Shown: positions 1 to 13,478, numbered from the stretch's first letter. The stretch is 64,000 nt of DNA from Gentiana macrophylla (GCA_026214975.1 JAOBSW010001251.1:1-64000), one strand, 5' to 3'. Translations and numbers: made by a program. Notes: generated by a model from the letters alone, not told the origin.

Positions 1-740
1 AAACGCCTGGCCTGGAACCTCGACGCTGTTTTGCTGTGTTGTAATGAGCTTTTGAATCGGCTGAATCCTACCTAAACGCCTGCTTGGGGTCATTTGACGC
101 CGCCAACTGAAACCCAACTTTCTAAATGGTGTATTAATTCTGGACGCCTGCTCCGACTTTGCCAAACGCCCCGCTCGAGGTGGCCTTCCCTCGCAGACGC
201 TGCTGCGTGGTATGGCAAATGCCCGCTTGCCTTGACTCCACTCCAAACTTGGCTTTTCTTTCACTTTCATCCAACTCTCGTGCTACGAACATGTCCCTTA
301 GTCCAAAACACGCTTCTCTCCGGGTCCTCGAGTCACCTAGGGTCCTCGCACAGCATAGACTTAACAAACACCACGCTGTAATTCTCGCAAGACAAAGTGC
401 CCGGAAAGAGTCAATGAAGAACATCAAAAGACGGAGTTTACTATCGATATGACAGCTTAACTCCCGTGCATATAAATCTTGATATTACTCTCAAACAGTG
501 TCTATATATACCAAAAACATGCCAAACGGTAGTGATAAACGCAGGTTAAACCGCATACCAAAGTACAAGAAAGTTGAATCCCATCAGCCTTCACGCTTAG
601 CTTTGCTTCCTCTACTTGATTCCATTGCTTTTTTATCCTTGATTTGGTTTTATTTATTATTTTATATTTACTAAAGCAAATTTCAAAAGGCATATTGTGT
701 TTTGCCATCACATTCAAAAATTAAAAAAACACTAAAAGCG
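1..740. other. Unclassified repeat-like DNA, no gene seen
   Basis: No ORF here resembles a known protein. The first 220 bases carry several scattered copies of a GACGC/AACGCC-type word (for example near 3, 75, 144, 166 and 199). This resembles the GACGC-rich clusters seen in the G3-family LTRs at 38890-39040 and 44950-45130, so this may be the edge of another LTR or leader. The part from 480 to 740 is AT-rich without recognisable structure. It may be the lost 5' end of the copia remnant that follows. Confidence 0.3.
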
Positions 741-2890
741 AATCGAAATCGCCAAACCTCGCCCCTACACTCCAAGCCTTCTCTAATGGTCCAAAACCTC
801 CACTCGCCGATTTTGTGCCGCCATCGCCCATACTGCACTAGCCTCGCTTCCTTGTGATATCAAAGACTTCTCTCAAACATATGCGACGTCCGCACACCCT
901 ATATTTAATTGGATTGCGAGATACAGGGCCACTTACTATCTCACTCATGATGTTTGAAATCTCAACCTATCATTTGCACCTTATCTTTGGGCCCAACAAA
1001 GTGCATGTAGGTGATGGTACATGTTTATCTATTATTTATTACGGCTCTTTTCCTCTAGAAATTCTGCTTCAGATCATTTTATTTATCTAATATTCTTGTT
1101 ACCCCTCTATCACAAGAAACCTCTTATTTTGTGCATAAATTTGCCTCTGACAATTCGTATATTTTGAATTTCATTGGTCCTATTTTCTTGTAAAAGATTA
1201 CTCGGGCCACGCTCCACCTCGAGGGGATTTGTTAGGATGGAATCTATCACTTCTCCACCCCGGCTCCATCACCTCTTGCTCCTTTCAAGCCCTTACCTCC
1301 CACCGTAACTCTTCTTTACCACGCCACGTGGCATCAAAGACTCGGTCATTGCTCCTACCTGCATTTCCGACAAGCCTTAAAACACCTCCATACTTTTACT
1401 CTACTAAAGAATCCTCTACCGTGTGTGCCCGTGTCGGGCTTAGCCAAAGTCACTGTTTTCCGACATACACTTGATTTTTACTCTCACCACTCTTTTGGAT
1501 CCTGTTCTACTATGATGTTTTGGGGTCCTTGTTCTAAACCTTCAATTTATGGTTCCTACTGTTATATCATCTTTCTTGATGACTTCACAAAATATATATG
1601 GCTCTATCCTCCTAAAAATGAATCCGATGTTGAAACTATCTTTCCTGACTTCTTTGCCATGATTGAACGCTAGTTTAATACCATACTAAAATCCATCCAA
1701 ACTGATTGGGTAAGTAGTATCATTGCATTTCATACTTCTTACCTCTCATGGCATCTCATCATCGCTTTGATGTCCCCACACCCATGAACAAGTTGGTGCC
1801 ATTGAGCGCTTGCCACTTGTCCAATCGTTGAAGTCGCCCTTTCTCTTCTTGCCCAATCCAACATTCCGCTCTCTATTTGGAAGATGCCTTTATCAACGCC
1901 ACTTATATGATCAGTCTTCCCACCAAAGTCCTCCATGATAAGTCCCATTTTGAAATGGTCTACCTTCAATCTCCTCGACTATACATTCCTTCGAGTCATT
2001 GGCATCGTGTGTGTTGGCCCTATCTCCGTCCCTACAACCACTATAAGACCTGATTTACGCCCAATACTTCCATCTTTCATGGCTATAGTCCTTTAAATGA
2101 CGGTTATAAATTCCTAGACCTTTCCTCTGGCTGTATCTATATTGCTAGCTACATTGTTTTTGATGAATCTGTATTCCCTTATACACATTCTCCTTCCAAA
2201 CTCACACTTGATACTCTCACTGTTCCGCTTCCTTTATTCCGGCCAAAGACTCCACAAATTCGCTTCCATGCCGGCTCCTCAAACACCGCCACAACCACTC
2301 TGGGTTCCGGCTCCGAGCCTTCTCTATGCACCTCTTCTACGCCCACTTGGCCGCCTCTACAGCCTAGTCCCCTTGACCCACCTGCTCCCACCCATACCAT
2401 AGTTACTCGAACGAAAACCAATTCTCTCAAACCTATCTCTCATTTCGACTTTATCCGTTAGACGCTTCCTAAAGCCTTTGTTTCTCTACCGACTCCCTAG
2501 ACCTTACTTCTATAATGAAGCTTAACACTCAAATTGGGGTAATGCTATGAGAGAGGAAATTGACGTGATGTTGCGCAACGACACAGAATCTTGTGCATCC
2601 GCATCCTCGAATGAATATTGTTGGAAATAAATGGGTTTATCGCACTAAAAATCATCTGAAGGCCATTTTGAGCGTCATAAGCCTCGCCTTGTGGCCAAAT
2701 GATTTCATCAGGCCAGAGGGTTGATATCACTGATATATTTAATTCGGTCGGTAAACCGGTCACTATTCATCTTCTTCTGTGTCTTGCCGTTTTGCAAGGT
2801 GATGACGCTCAAAATGATACACCTTATGGCAACAACATTTCGCCCATTCCAAGCTAAAAGTAGCAGTTTTCGACAATTTATATGAGCCAT
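740..2890 (+). pseudogene. Decayed Ty1/copia pol remnant
   Basis: Copia pol can be followed in all three forward frames with many stops. Near 908-1050 there is a protease-like stretch (ATYYLTHDV, then KVHVGDGTCLSI). Near 1333-1360 the pre-integrase motif WHQRLGH appears. At 1515-1670 the integrase core start reads WGPCSKPSIYGS...FLDDFTKYIWLYP. Around 2080-2190 the post-integrase block is seen (YSPLNDGYKFLDLSSG, then VFDESVFPY). From 2540 to 2800 RT pieces remain (PRLVAK, then DIFNSVGKPVTIHLLLCLAV). Domain order is the copia order PR-INT-RT on the + strand. No LTR can be assigned. The reading frame is shifted repeatedly, so it is an old dead copy. Subfamily is unknown. Confidence 0.75.
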
Positions 2891-2900
2891 TTGAAGTAAA

Positions 2901-4169
2901 TGTCACATGTCGGGTTCATGAGTCGAGTAATTTGCATTTAACGTTTATTTTCCCTGATTCGATATCATTTCGTGTATTATTGGAATATTTTCAAGTTACG
3001 AAGATTGGGCCAAGTATTCAAGACCGATTGTGGGCTGAATCGATGAATAAACGGACTTAGGGTATTCCGTAACCTTCGCTAAGTCGGCGTAAGAGAAAAA
3101 GATAAAATACCCCACAAATTGTGTGAGATAACGCCACGGCCGCGAAGTTCCGTAAGCTTCTGAAACCACATTTTCTTGGATGACGGGAAGTTCAGAGGTG
3201 TCATTAAGTCGGTTATAGCACTATAAATAAGTGGCACCATCCACAAATTTCAATGTACAATTTCCACAAGACAGTATATATTATATTCAATAAAAGTTCT
3301 TTCGTTCTATGATTTTTAGTCACTTAATCCACGGATTCTCTCGCCTGTGGAGCAATCATGGAGGATTTGCACTGTCTTCGAGGGTATGATTTTCCAGCCT
3401 TTCTAGATGTAGATTTGTCATTCTTTTGTTGTGTGATTAGTATGATTTGATTGCTTATATTAGTTCAAGATGTAGTAGTTACTAAGTTTTACCTCATATT
3501 TGTATAGATATGAATCGTTGATGAAGATATCATGAAATAGAGGTTATGCTCTTCAGATCTCGCTGATTGACGGTCTTTATTGCTAGATCTTAATACCTAG
3601 TAAATCCTAGTTCATGATAATCGCGCCACTAACGCCTGATCGATAGATTTAATTTACATGTTTGTAGCCTGATCAAGTATTTTCATGTCATCGTGACATT
3701 AATATGGAAGGATGATAAAGTGAAGTATTATTTCGCATAATGTCTTGATCGTTCCTCAGGAACGCAATAGTCAATCCACAATAGCTTCTTAGGAAGGTCT
3801 TCGGTATTGAGCCGGCTAGTCCTAATTCTTATTGCATGTGAATTAATACAACCAATGAAGGAGGTTAATTGCACATAGGCACCTACCGGCCCTTTCAATA
3901 AGTAGCGTAATATTAGTGGATTAGCACCCGCAACTATTAAATATCTAAAATTTACCAAAGTGGGGATGATTAATGCATAATATGAGGAGAATAACTAATC
4001 ACCATAGTTAGAACTAATCTTTAATAACTCATAGGAGTATACTTGTGTTTGCTCTTGTGTGTTTATTGGCACCAACCATAATTTTACTTCTCACGCTCTA
4101 TCAAGACTGCTATGATAGACCTAGTCCTATTGCTAGTTGTCCGTGCCTTACACTCACGGCACGTGGTCA
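2901..4169 (+). repeat. Probable 5' LTR of Athila-like element G1
   Basis: This block lies just before a gypsy primer site and has promoter-like order: TATA box CTATAAATA at 3221-3229, then AATAAA at 3289-3294. The right edge is set by analogy with the two other Athila-like elements here, in which LTR ...CA is followed by 3-6 bases and then TTTTTGGCGCC; here GGTCA is followed by AGCTTTTTGGTGCC. The left edge at TGTCACATG (2901) is only a guess, because no second LTR of this element is in the window for comparison. Confidence 0.5.
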
Positions 4170-4176
4170 AGCTTTT

Positions 4177-4193
4177 TGGTGCCGTGTCCGGGA
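4177..4193 (+). other. Primer binding site of G1
   Basis: TGGTGCCGTGTCCGGGA is a slightly decayed form of TGGCGCCGTTGCCGGGGA, the primer site found beside the LTR in Athila-type gypsy elements and seen intact (reverse strand) at 35362-35379 and 53506-53523. It sets the orientation of G1 as + strand. Confidence 0.8.
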
Positions 4194-4699
4194 CTCATGT
4201 CAAAGATACTTTTAATTTATGTTGAATTGTTTGTATATATTCCGATTTTTATTAATCGAAATCTGCTTTTAAAGTTTGTAATTATCCGAAAGCCATACAG
4301 AATCTGCTCGCATTGGTTCTAGAAAATTGTTGGTCTCGAAGCCGCGTGAGCTACTCTCTCCGCGAGCAGCGTAAATAAACCAGTCACTTCGCTTTTATCA
4401 AAGTCGTGAGTCGAGTTTGTATTACTATTTTCGAGTCTCACAGCGAGTGTAACAGTTTGTCGAGGCAAGTAACTAACGCTTTCCTTTCGTATTGTAGAAT
4501 GCAATAAGGAGTTCCGTGGCCAAACTTGAGCAATTCATACCGTAAATTGAAAAAGTTTGCAAAGCAAAGAAACGTAAGAAAGCTCAAAAAGGATCAAAAG
4601 TCGTGGCCGACAAAGCAAGTTCGTGACGGAGGAAGTGAGAAGGATAGAGAGACAAGAAGATTCCATATCTAGAGGACCTCAGAAGAAGCCATGGCACGT

Positions 4700-5930
4700 A
4701 ACGGCATTAATGGAAGAAGGAATGTAGTAGAAGGCCGGACCACAGATAGGAAGACTTACATAGTTATGCAATGCCGCCGATTGAGCGCTTTGAAAGCAAT
4801 TGTTCAACCAAAAATGCAATTAAATCTTCCATCCAAAGCCTAATGTCATACAGATGGTGACAAATTACACTACATTCCATGGAGTACCAAACGAAGATCA
4901 AAGTGTACATGTCACCAACTTCTTAGAGATAGTCAACATTGTCAAACCAGCAGGAGTGCCTGAAGATAACATCAAGCTCAAGCTATTTTCATTCACATTG
5001 AAGGAGAAGACAAAGATATGGTTATTGTCTCTAGTCAGTAGGATCTATTCAAACTTGAATGCACCTCCCGCATAAGTTCATGAATAAATACATCCACCTG
5101 GGGGAAATCCTTGCAAATGAGACAATATATCATGAATTTTAAGCCAGAAGTCTGCGGAAACTATCAAGAAGCTTCTGGGAAAGGTTTATGAAGCACAAAG
5201 TAATGCCTCACCTTGATCACTCGCCGCTGAGAATGCATAGTTCCTATCATGGATTGCGCCGAGTGAGCAAATGAGAGTCGATGCAAAGAATGGGTGTTTC
5301 AGATTATTGTCACCGAGGAAGTCAAGAAAAACTTGAACATATTGCACTTACAAGTCAATGTAGGACACATCGACTCGTAGTAAAGGAAAGCTGAGGCGAT
5401 TTGTAGAAGACACTTCTCAACAGATCTTGCACTAGGTTTTAGTAATCAACGAAAGATGGACGGCATGCAAGAACGCATTGCCAAGGTGGAAAATGTCCAA
5501 GGAATCAAGACATCCAAAGACCGAGGACGAAATTATTTGGGAAGGAAAGGAAACCCATATGGGGCGGATATCGCCCAGTCTCATGATCACCCCTGGTTTC
5601 GTATATAGCATGTTGGTGGTGGCGAGAGAGCAAAGCAAAGAGGAGGTTTTCTGCCTCAATCAAACAAGACTGGGTGGTTGGGAAGCAACCATGGACAAGA
5701 TGAGCTCAATTGTGACCAAAAGTGTGAGTCAACTAACAAAGTCCATGAAGCGAGCTCGGCTAATTTCATGACTTATTGTCGTAAAAATGATACAAGACTC
5801 ACCAATCATGAATCCTTAGGGTAGAATCACACATAAGTGGGAAGATTGTCGAACAGCGGTCGAGACGTCATTCGTATAGTTTACCGAGCAGTATGGAAAA
5901 GGATCCGAACGACGTGAATGTGATTATGAC
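4700..5930 (+). pseudogene. Gag remnant of G1 (Athila-like)
   Basis: The clearest part is 4854-5075, which reads as a retrotransposon Gag core: FHGVPNEDQSVHVTNFLEI, then KLKLFSFTLKEKTKIWLLSL. It matches the family pattern in which a conserved F-x-G start is followed by the LFPFSL-K-x-A-K-x-WL block. A shifted frame continues to about 5230 with the FL-KYFPP-like region and an ETIKKL...YEAQS segment. From 5260 to 5930 the reading is still gypsy gag-like but broken by stops and frameshifts. About 700 bases between the primer site and this part show no ORF. Gag would form the particle shell of the element. This copy cannot code for it. Confidence 0.7.
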
Positions 5931-6419
5931 AAGGACTGAAAAAGAATTTCCTGGAACATTTATTAGACAGAACCGTAAAGCGAGATGAGCAAATGATCAC
6001 GCAGTAATCGTGGAGCAACAAGGGTGGTGAAGTAGCGTGACGCACCTACCACCGCGCGCAATCTATAGAATCAAGAGACGATCAAGGAGCACAAAGAAGA
6101 GTAAATATGTAAGTCCTCACGCATCAGAACTATTAATCCCGCTACATTAACCTATCCCCTAGGAAGTCTAACCCAAATCATGATGATGCGCGATATAAAA
6201 AGTTTATTGAAATGTTTAAAAAGATGTAAGTTAACATCCTTTAGGAAACTCGCCTAAATGCCGAGTATGCTATGTATCTCAAGGAATCAGCCTCTACCAA
6301 GAGAAAATTGTTAGACCTTGATACAATATGTCCGAACGAGGAATGCTCGGTAGTTTAACTAAACTCGCCCTTTAAGTGTAAAGATTCCGTGAGCTTCCTT
6401 TATACCATGTACAATTGGA

Positions 6420-6793
6420 GGAGTATGCCTAAACAAAGCTTTATGTGACTTGGAAGCAAGTGTCAATTTGATGCCGCTCTCCATCTTTCATAAGTTAGGC
6501 ATGAAGGAGTTGAACGAGACATCGATAACCCTTCAGCTGGTTGGGACAGGTCTATGAAGCAAACATGTGGAGTTGTTGAAGATGTTCGGTGAAAGTTGAT
6601 AAGTTTGTGTTCTAGTAGACTTTGTTGTGCTAGATATGGAAGTGAACAAAGGATGTTCCACTCATCCTAGGAAGACCTTTCCTAGCGACAAGTAAGATAT
6701 TAATAGATGTTCATAAAGGTGAGTTGATTTTAAGAGTAAATGATGATAAAGGTGGTCTTCAATGTAATGAAGAATATGGGTTATACACGAGAT
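6420..6793 (+). pseudogene. Retropepsin-like protease remnant of G1
   Basis: Read on the + strand this gives ALCDLEASVNLMPLSIFHKL, then an ITLQL block and, after a frameshift, a VVLDMEV segment and LGRPF-like remains near 6660. Athila-type proteases have D-L-G-A-S at the catalytic site; here the glycine is glutamate (DLEAS), so this copy is inactive even apart from its frameshifts. The sequence stops abruptly at 6793, where copia element B1 begins, and the gypsy reading resumes at 15302. The stretch 5930-6420 between gag and protease shows only short, unassignable reading frames. Confidence 0.65.
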
Positions 6794-8436
6794 TGTTGGA
6801 AGTAAGCGCCCAAAGACAATTTATGTAATTGTTTTTAAAATTAATAAATGATGATTTATTCTCATCTTATTACTTGCTTCGTGCTTGTAAGTAATACACC
6901 ATCGAAAACCCTAAGTCGTATCATATGTAGCCATATAACTTAGTGTGTGTGTCACACACGAGGATTAAGTTTATGGTGATACACTTGAAATGTTAGTCCG
7001 TGGTGAAGTTAGTCAAAGTATGGGTGTATTGATTAAACCACCATTAATGCGCCTAACACTTTATGGTGTGACTCGTCTATCCGGATCGTCGCTTATATAT
7101 GATGAGAGTCATATAGGATTGGACAATTTTAATCTAAGTTTCTCATATAATTCCGTGATTGAGAAATCTTATTAAATCATAAGATGATCATATATGGATT
7201 GATCTTAATCTCGAAATGATTACATACTCCTACTAATTTCGTGATAGGGTTTGATGTGTTCGTTAAGGGTCACTAAGTGGCGTGGTCCGAATCACTTTCA
7301 CGCTGGCACTATTCTCGAATGGGTGAGAAGCTGTGTCTCACATATATGGAATCCATTCCTTCATATGGGAAGTAGAAAGAAAATCCCTTATTTGTTGATC
7401 CTAGAAACGGATCAATCCCTCGGAGTTCATATTGGTTATGAACTAATTGATCACTAAGTGGGTTAATGGTAAATAAGGATAAGATGCATTGAAGAAGGTT
7501 TACGGAAATAATCCTACTTTAGTAACGGATAGTCTACATGAGGGTTAGTTTATATGTAATGATTATATCAATGGACACTTATCAACCCGACTTTCGACGC
7601 TTTGAGAATAAGTTATATCTATAATCGATAGAGTTCGATTTGGATATATGGTATGTAATTCGAATTAATGAATTGAGTAGAAATATTCGCTCGATAAATA
7701 TTTTATTCAATTTATTGTAGCTACTGGTTATAGGTCCATGATCCCCGAGTTGGCTCCTAACACGCGAGTGTTTTCTCATTTTGTGGAACCTCGAAAATTA
7801 ATTAAATAGTTGGTCTATTTAATTAATATACAAATATTATTTATTTATTAAATAATATGTAAAATAGAAAAGACATTTTCTATTAAAATAATGACATAAA
7901 TGGCGCCACTTTTATGGATAAGTTAGAGTAGAATTTTTCCTAGATTATCTCATATGTGTGATTAATTAATTATCTGTTTGTTGAATAATTAATGGAAAAA
8001 TTAAGAGATTGATTTTTTTAGGAATTATCTCTTATTTTGTAGCAAAATATATTTTCCTTATAGAATAGGTTTTTCGGTGTGAAAAGGATAACTCTCTCGA
8101 CTAGTTATTTTCCTATATAAAGAGAGTTCCTTCAAAGACAATAATCGCAATCAAATGCGCCACTTTGTAAACTAAAGGAAGAAAATTAGTTTTTTTGCCT
8201 TAGTCATCTAGAGGGCATATTCGAGGAGGTTCTACGGCGATTGATCGACACCAATGCATTCGCTAGGAGATAAAATCCTGAAGACTACGGCTTCTCCTTG
8301 GTCGATTTTATCATCTCTCTCCGGTATGGGTAAATCTACTAACCTTCTCGTAGGATTAACTAGTCTCATATCAGAATCGCATAAGCTTCGCTGCAAGAAT
8401 ATCGAAGTGTCTCGATCGGTGCTACTACTTGTAGCA
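6794..8436 (+). repeat. 5' LTR of B1
   Basis: 1643 bp, TG...CA ends. It aligns along its length with 13622-15301 and with 56300-58060. A TATA-like CCTATATAAAGAGAG lies at about 8112-8126. Differences from the 3' LTR are numerous, including several short indels, which points to an old insertion. Small ORFs at 6990-7175, 7251-7457 and 8254-8460 recur only as LTR sequence and are not genes. Confidence 0.85.
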
Positions 8437-8438
8437 TG

Positions 8439-8453
8439 TGGTATCGAGAGACA
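8439..8453 (+). other. Primer binding site of B1 (tRNA-Met type)
   Basis: TGGTATCGAGAGACA two bases after the LTR corresponds to the usual copia site TGGTATCAGAGC. The better-kept copy at 58063 reads TGGTATCTGAGCCAGG. It shows that B1 is primed by initiator tRNA-Met, like most plant copia elements. Confidence 0.75.
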
Positions 8454-10600
8454 ATGTTAAATTTTTACGATATCGAGAGTATGATTAATTAAATTTGGAG
8501 TGGAATTGCATATTAATTTGCATCTATATATTTTTATGAATAATTGAATGTGTGGTCGATTTGAGATTGACGAGGAAATGATCACATCGTCGTTAGATCT
8601 ATCAGATACTGTGATAATTGTAATTATACGAGTATAAGAAATATGTAATTTATTTTGAAGCTTATGTAATTAAATTTTGGAAATTTAAATTTCATAAGTA
8701 GTAGTATTTTTTTTTTTATCGGATTCGTCGGCCAAATATCTATAATGGAAAAGAAAAAGACGGCGCTGCAAAATTGGTACCAGGCGCTGAAAAAGGAGGC
8801 TGTTGTACGTGAATAAAAAAACGGCTGTGCTGTACGTGTGAAGAATCAAAGGGAAAGGCACCAATTTTTTTTTATTTATCAATTTATCCAAGGCATCAAG
8901 GAAAAGGCGTAAATTTAATTTTTTTGCTTCTCCTAGCTTAAATAGGTTAGATACTGGTGCATCAAATCTGGCCCATCTTAGCCATTACTTTTACGCGCTT
9001 ATTTTCATGTTTGATAATTTATGTGAAATAACCACGCAGCTTATGACACGCATCATATTTACGAATTCCACTCCTAAGATATGCATACACGTAGATAATT
9101 AATCGTGACATTAATTAGACATGTATGAACACGATAATTAATTTAGATTAATTTAAGTAATTAATTAAATTAATTAAAACAAATGGAATTTTATCGGATA
9201 TAAAATTCACATGATAAACTTAATTTGAGATAATAAATCCTACGGGTTTATGTTATGTAATATCTACATAAATTTTGAATTTTGATAATAAAAATTTGAA
9301 AATCGAAAAGTTGGACACCAACTCGAGCAATAGGTTCAAAATTGGTTCGGGCGGTCAATGAGCTTCGCTCGACTCGACTTGTCCGTCCAAGCGCGACGTT
9401 AGCATCGGGGTCCGGCAAGGTCAAGTTATCCGGTGAGGCTCATGGGGCAACCTTACCCCGATTCATCCAAAGAATGTGACATGAACCACCGAAGAGGATG
9501 GGTCGGCTTAGCCAAATCCCGACACCATGCGGTGAACTCGTTAAAGCTCACCAGGTTTAAAACCGATAAGTTGGTGGTTGCTTTTCTTGATTTATTGTTT
9601 TTCAATTTATTCAAAATTCAACAATCCTTTAACTTTTATCATGACAATATTAGGACTACAAAATTCATTAGTGAATTTTTGTTGTGTAATATCTACACAA
9701 GAGATTTTCTAAATAATCGATAAATTGGAAAATCATGAATATAAGGTCACTAGTTAGACGGTATTTGAAACCGATAAACTAGTGGGAGCTTTAAATTTCG
9801 TGATTTATTGTTTTTCAAATTATTGAGAATAATATCATAAAGTCCTAATAGATTAGGATTATAAAATTCTTGGTGAATTTTAATTGTATAGTGTCTACAC
9901 AAAGAATTTAAAATCCGAGAAATTGGAAAGTCACGAATATGTGACACTAGTTAGACAAAGATTTGGAATCGATGAACTAATGGGAGGATTAATTTAAATA
10001 TTCATAATTTATTGTTTTTGGATGATTAAGAAATTTCGTGAATCCTAAATGAGACTACCTAATTTTCAAAATAACGAGTGGGAGCGGGAAGGTGACAATC
10101 GACCCTCGGACTCTCATCGTTGACACAAGCACGTGAGAGAATGGTGACGCCTCATGCCGCTTTGATTTCGCCCCCGAGGGTGGCTTTCACCGCTATCAAA
10201 ATTCAAGGCTTGGTCTCCAAAGGATAGGATTTTGGGTACTGTCGAGTCACCGATCGACCCGAAGGCATACTCGGGCGCACTTTGAGATCTCAAACAAGAG
10301 GGTAACACTCTAAAGGATATTTTAGGAAACATCTTGGCCGAAAAAGGAAGGTAATCAACAATTAAATATGATGTCGATTCTCGTTAGTTGTTGATTGTCT
10401 CAATTTAATCATCACCTCTTTGACCTACTCGAGGCGGCATCGAGTAAGGCGAGATTAAATCCTTGGAATGGTAGGATAAATCGCATGCATGACATCACAT
10501 TTATAATTCCTAAAATCATTATTTGTTGTGGTGTATGATTTGATTTATATTTCTGTCATTAATTGTTTTCACAACTACATATCATCTCTTTAGGTATCTA
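8454..10600 (+). other. Long non-coding leader of B1 with tandem hairpin units
   Basis: About 2.1 kb without a plausible Gag frame. From about 9316 to 9982 a unit of roughly 200 bases recurs. Each unit contains a conserved centre (AGACGGTATTTGGAACCG or a variant) between two inverted arms, followed by TTTATTGTTTTTC and a second small hairpin (TTGTGTAATATCTACACAA at 9682-9700; TTGTATAGTGTCTACACAA at 9884-9902). Arms: CACCAACT at 9316 pairs with AGTTGGTG at 9569 but is interrupted by about 230 extra bases; CACTAGTT 9748-9755 with AACTAGTG 9777-9784; CACTAGTT 9945-9952 with AACTAATG 9975-9982. The region 8690-8930, rich in A/T runs, is not shared with the second copy. Confidence 0.6.
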
Positions 10601-13478
10601 AAATCGCTAAACATGATAAATTGACTAATGATGACTTCGTAAAAGCGGAAAAGTAATACGAACGTTGAACTCAATGATCGAGAATGCAAATTAATTCTTC
10701 GGAAGAGGATGTTCCTCTTGAGCCTTCAAACTTAAGTGACATTGATAAGAATGTCAACGCGGTCACTTGTGTTAAATGAGAGACAAAACAAAATTAGTTC
10801 AAAGATGACGAGAATGATTTGGTATCAATCTCACTAGACAACCACGCTTTATGAGTAGTGTCTACTCAAATGAATCGCTAGTTCACATCCATTTTCTTTA
10901 TAGAAAGCCAAGAATGAGAAGGTAAATGTCTACAAGAATAAGTCATCTAAACTAAATAAGTTAAAGGCTAAACCGAAATATTAATAAGATAAATATAGGA
11001 TAAGGAAAGTGATTTGGATCACTAACCTATGAATCCTTAAAGACTTTCTTAACCGAGTAATTTGACTCGAAGCTAAAAGTTCTTTGTAAGAACATGGTAG
11101 CTGGTATTCATGATGAAGAGTAGACAACGGGCGCTTATTTCAAACTAAGATAGTGGTAGTGATATTAGGAAACAAAATTTCGGATTTTAATCCTTGAATA
11201 TCGTTGAAATTTAATTTTTGTTTTTAGATTCGTTGGAACAAATGGATTCACTTTCAAATCGATAAAAATAGTTGCCTCAAAAAAAGTGAATATGACATTT
11301 GTATACGATTCTGAGACTCGGACTTTTGTCTGATAAAGTCAGATCCACTATGTAATGCTGAAAAGGTATATGTAACACAACATAAACTATTAAGACAAAT
11401 GGCTTCCGTATTTAGATGAACGAAAAATCTTCAGCATCTATTAATTAGTGCATATATCCTAAAGATAAGATCTGAAGACTGGCTAAGGGTGATTCCTATC
11501 TCCCAGTCTAAGAACACTATCTCAAAGGAAAAATGACTAAGTTACCTTTCAATTAGTAAAAGGTAATAGAGCTGAAGAAGTATCACTACTTGTTCATGTT
11601 GACCTTCAGGGTCTTATGAAGATATGAGCTAGTGGGAGCTTTTGTGTAATAGACATTTTGTCTAATGACTACTCGAAACGCCGATCAGTTTATCTAAATA
11701 TTTGGAGGAATCTCTGATATTACTAGAGAAACGAGTATTCCATTCAGATATAGGCTATAGCATAGTTTTGAAACTGAAGCTCAGCCTACCTCCGAGTGAA
11801 ACGATTGCACTGAAAGGATAAGCCATGTATTTTCTTGTATATTTATTGATATGCTACAATACACTACTTAACTCAATTAAGATATTGGTTGCAAAATAAC
11901 GGTTCACAATATTATGTAATACCGAGAAGTCTACCTAGAAGATGCTTATGAATTTGTGGATAAGGTGTGAATTACATTTACCATACTTCCGCAAATAGAG
12001 GCATTTAGCACTTGTACTTGAAGGCAGGACTGGAAATTTTGTATACACGTTCAGATGGTGACTATTCGTGAAATATCTTAATGCAATGAGTAAAGGTTGG
12101 TTATAAGATTCTTGAGATCGGATCGTGACGGTTACACTGTTACATCCTTTCTAAAAGAATGTTTAAATAACAATCTTAGACCTTGAAGTACAGTTACTCA
12201 AGGAGTTACTATCTGATTTAATCAGACCACATCCAACATTGGTTGTTGGGGATTACGCTGATAAATACTATCGAACCAGATCGTAATGTCAATCCACCCA
12301 AATACAAATGAATATGGTTTAACCATTGACCCGCTGTGATTATGTAGACTTTACAGCCTGCTGGGGGTGATTGATAACCTAGGGTCCTCTGGAAGGACTG
12401 TATAGGATTTTGATAATAAGAGCTTGGTTCAAAGCCATAAACCTGTAAATGGAGTTTTGGTACTCCGAGCCTGCTCACGCCTTGTAGAACCACCTGAGTG
12501 TCTCAGGCCTAGTGGGAGTAATTGGATCTATGTGTAGAAGAGATGAATGAATGAGAAAGTTTAAATTTCAAAGAAAGGCCAAGTGGTTTTAGGGGTAACT
12601 CCTCGAGAAGAAGACAATTAAACAGGGTGATGCCTCGAAACTCTCTCACTATTCACCTTTGCTTGACTCTGGAAAGTAGAAAGATTAACAGGGGTGATGC
12701 CCTGAAACTTTCATGCCGTACAATGGAGCTTGAATTCATTCGGAACAGAAGAGTTTTAGCTTAGAGAAAATGGCAGATTGACTGTCTGTGCTTATATCCA
12801 TTGGTGGATGAAAGTAAACCTCTAGGTCATTAAAGGTCACTTGTTTTAAATGTGTGGGATATATTCTCTTTTGGATAGAGAAATTCAGGTTATTAAAAGT
12901 CAATAAAAGTCGAGTCTTGGATTCGGACATTGAAAGCAGTATAGTGCATCCTCAAGTATCTTTAAATAACGAGGAATCATATGATTGTGTATTCGGTGCA
13001 AACTGAGTATTGTTGACTACACTGATTCTGATTATTAGTCGGTTTAAGGATGACCATGAATCGATCTCAGGCTTAGTGTTTACTCATTGTGATGAAGCTA
13101 CGTGATCGAGCAATCCAAAGATCGCCGCTTTGAATCTGTTAGTCGAATACATAGCAGACTTTCGAGCAACTAAAGAGGTAATATGGCTTGAGAAGTTCTT
13201 TGTTGGATCGAAGTGATTCCGTGTCTCGATGAGCCGATGCCATTTCACTGTGAAACAGCTTGAGCATGCAAATGATCTTCACAAATACAAAAGGTCAAAA
13301 GCATATTGAGAGAAAGTACCACCAGATTAGATGCAGATCGTGTAGAGAGGCGACGTTTCGTTAAAAGATCTCAAAACCGACAACTCGATCGCTTTAACCA
13401 AGTTTTGTGGAATCTAATGTCACTAATAAGCGCTTGGCGGGTATGAAATTGGGATATATGTCTCATCTACATAAGAGC
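10600..13478 (+). pseudogene. Copia polyprotein remnant of B1
   Basis: Copia domains are readable only in short pieces across frames. Near 11510-11620 there is an integrase N-terminal block (RKND, then RAEEVSLLVHVDLQGLM), the counterpart of the conserved GKMTK...LVHTDVCGPM region. Near 13015-13480 the RNase H domain is seen: YTDSDY, then a SGLVFTH-like piece, then a KEVIWLEKF-like piece, then FHCE and SKAY remnants, ending in the ADPFTK-like block. The middle (11650-13000) should hold the rest of integrase and RT, but only weak matches remain. Stops and frameshifts are everywhere. The third copy at 54008-56142 reads the RNase H part a little better. Confidence 0.6.

Noticed and set aside
94..452. 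Overlapping ORFs of 95-97 residues on both strands near the window start
   Set aside because: Three frames are open at once in GC-rich repeat-like sequence and none matches a known protein.
2179..2430. 83-residue glycine/valine-rich ORF on the - strand
   Set aside because: It is antisense to the serine/proline-rich copia integrase-RT linker on the + strand.
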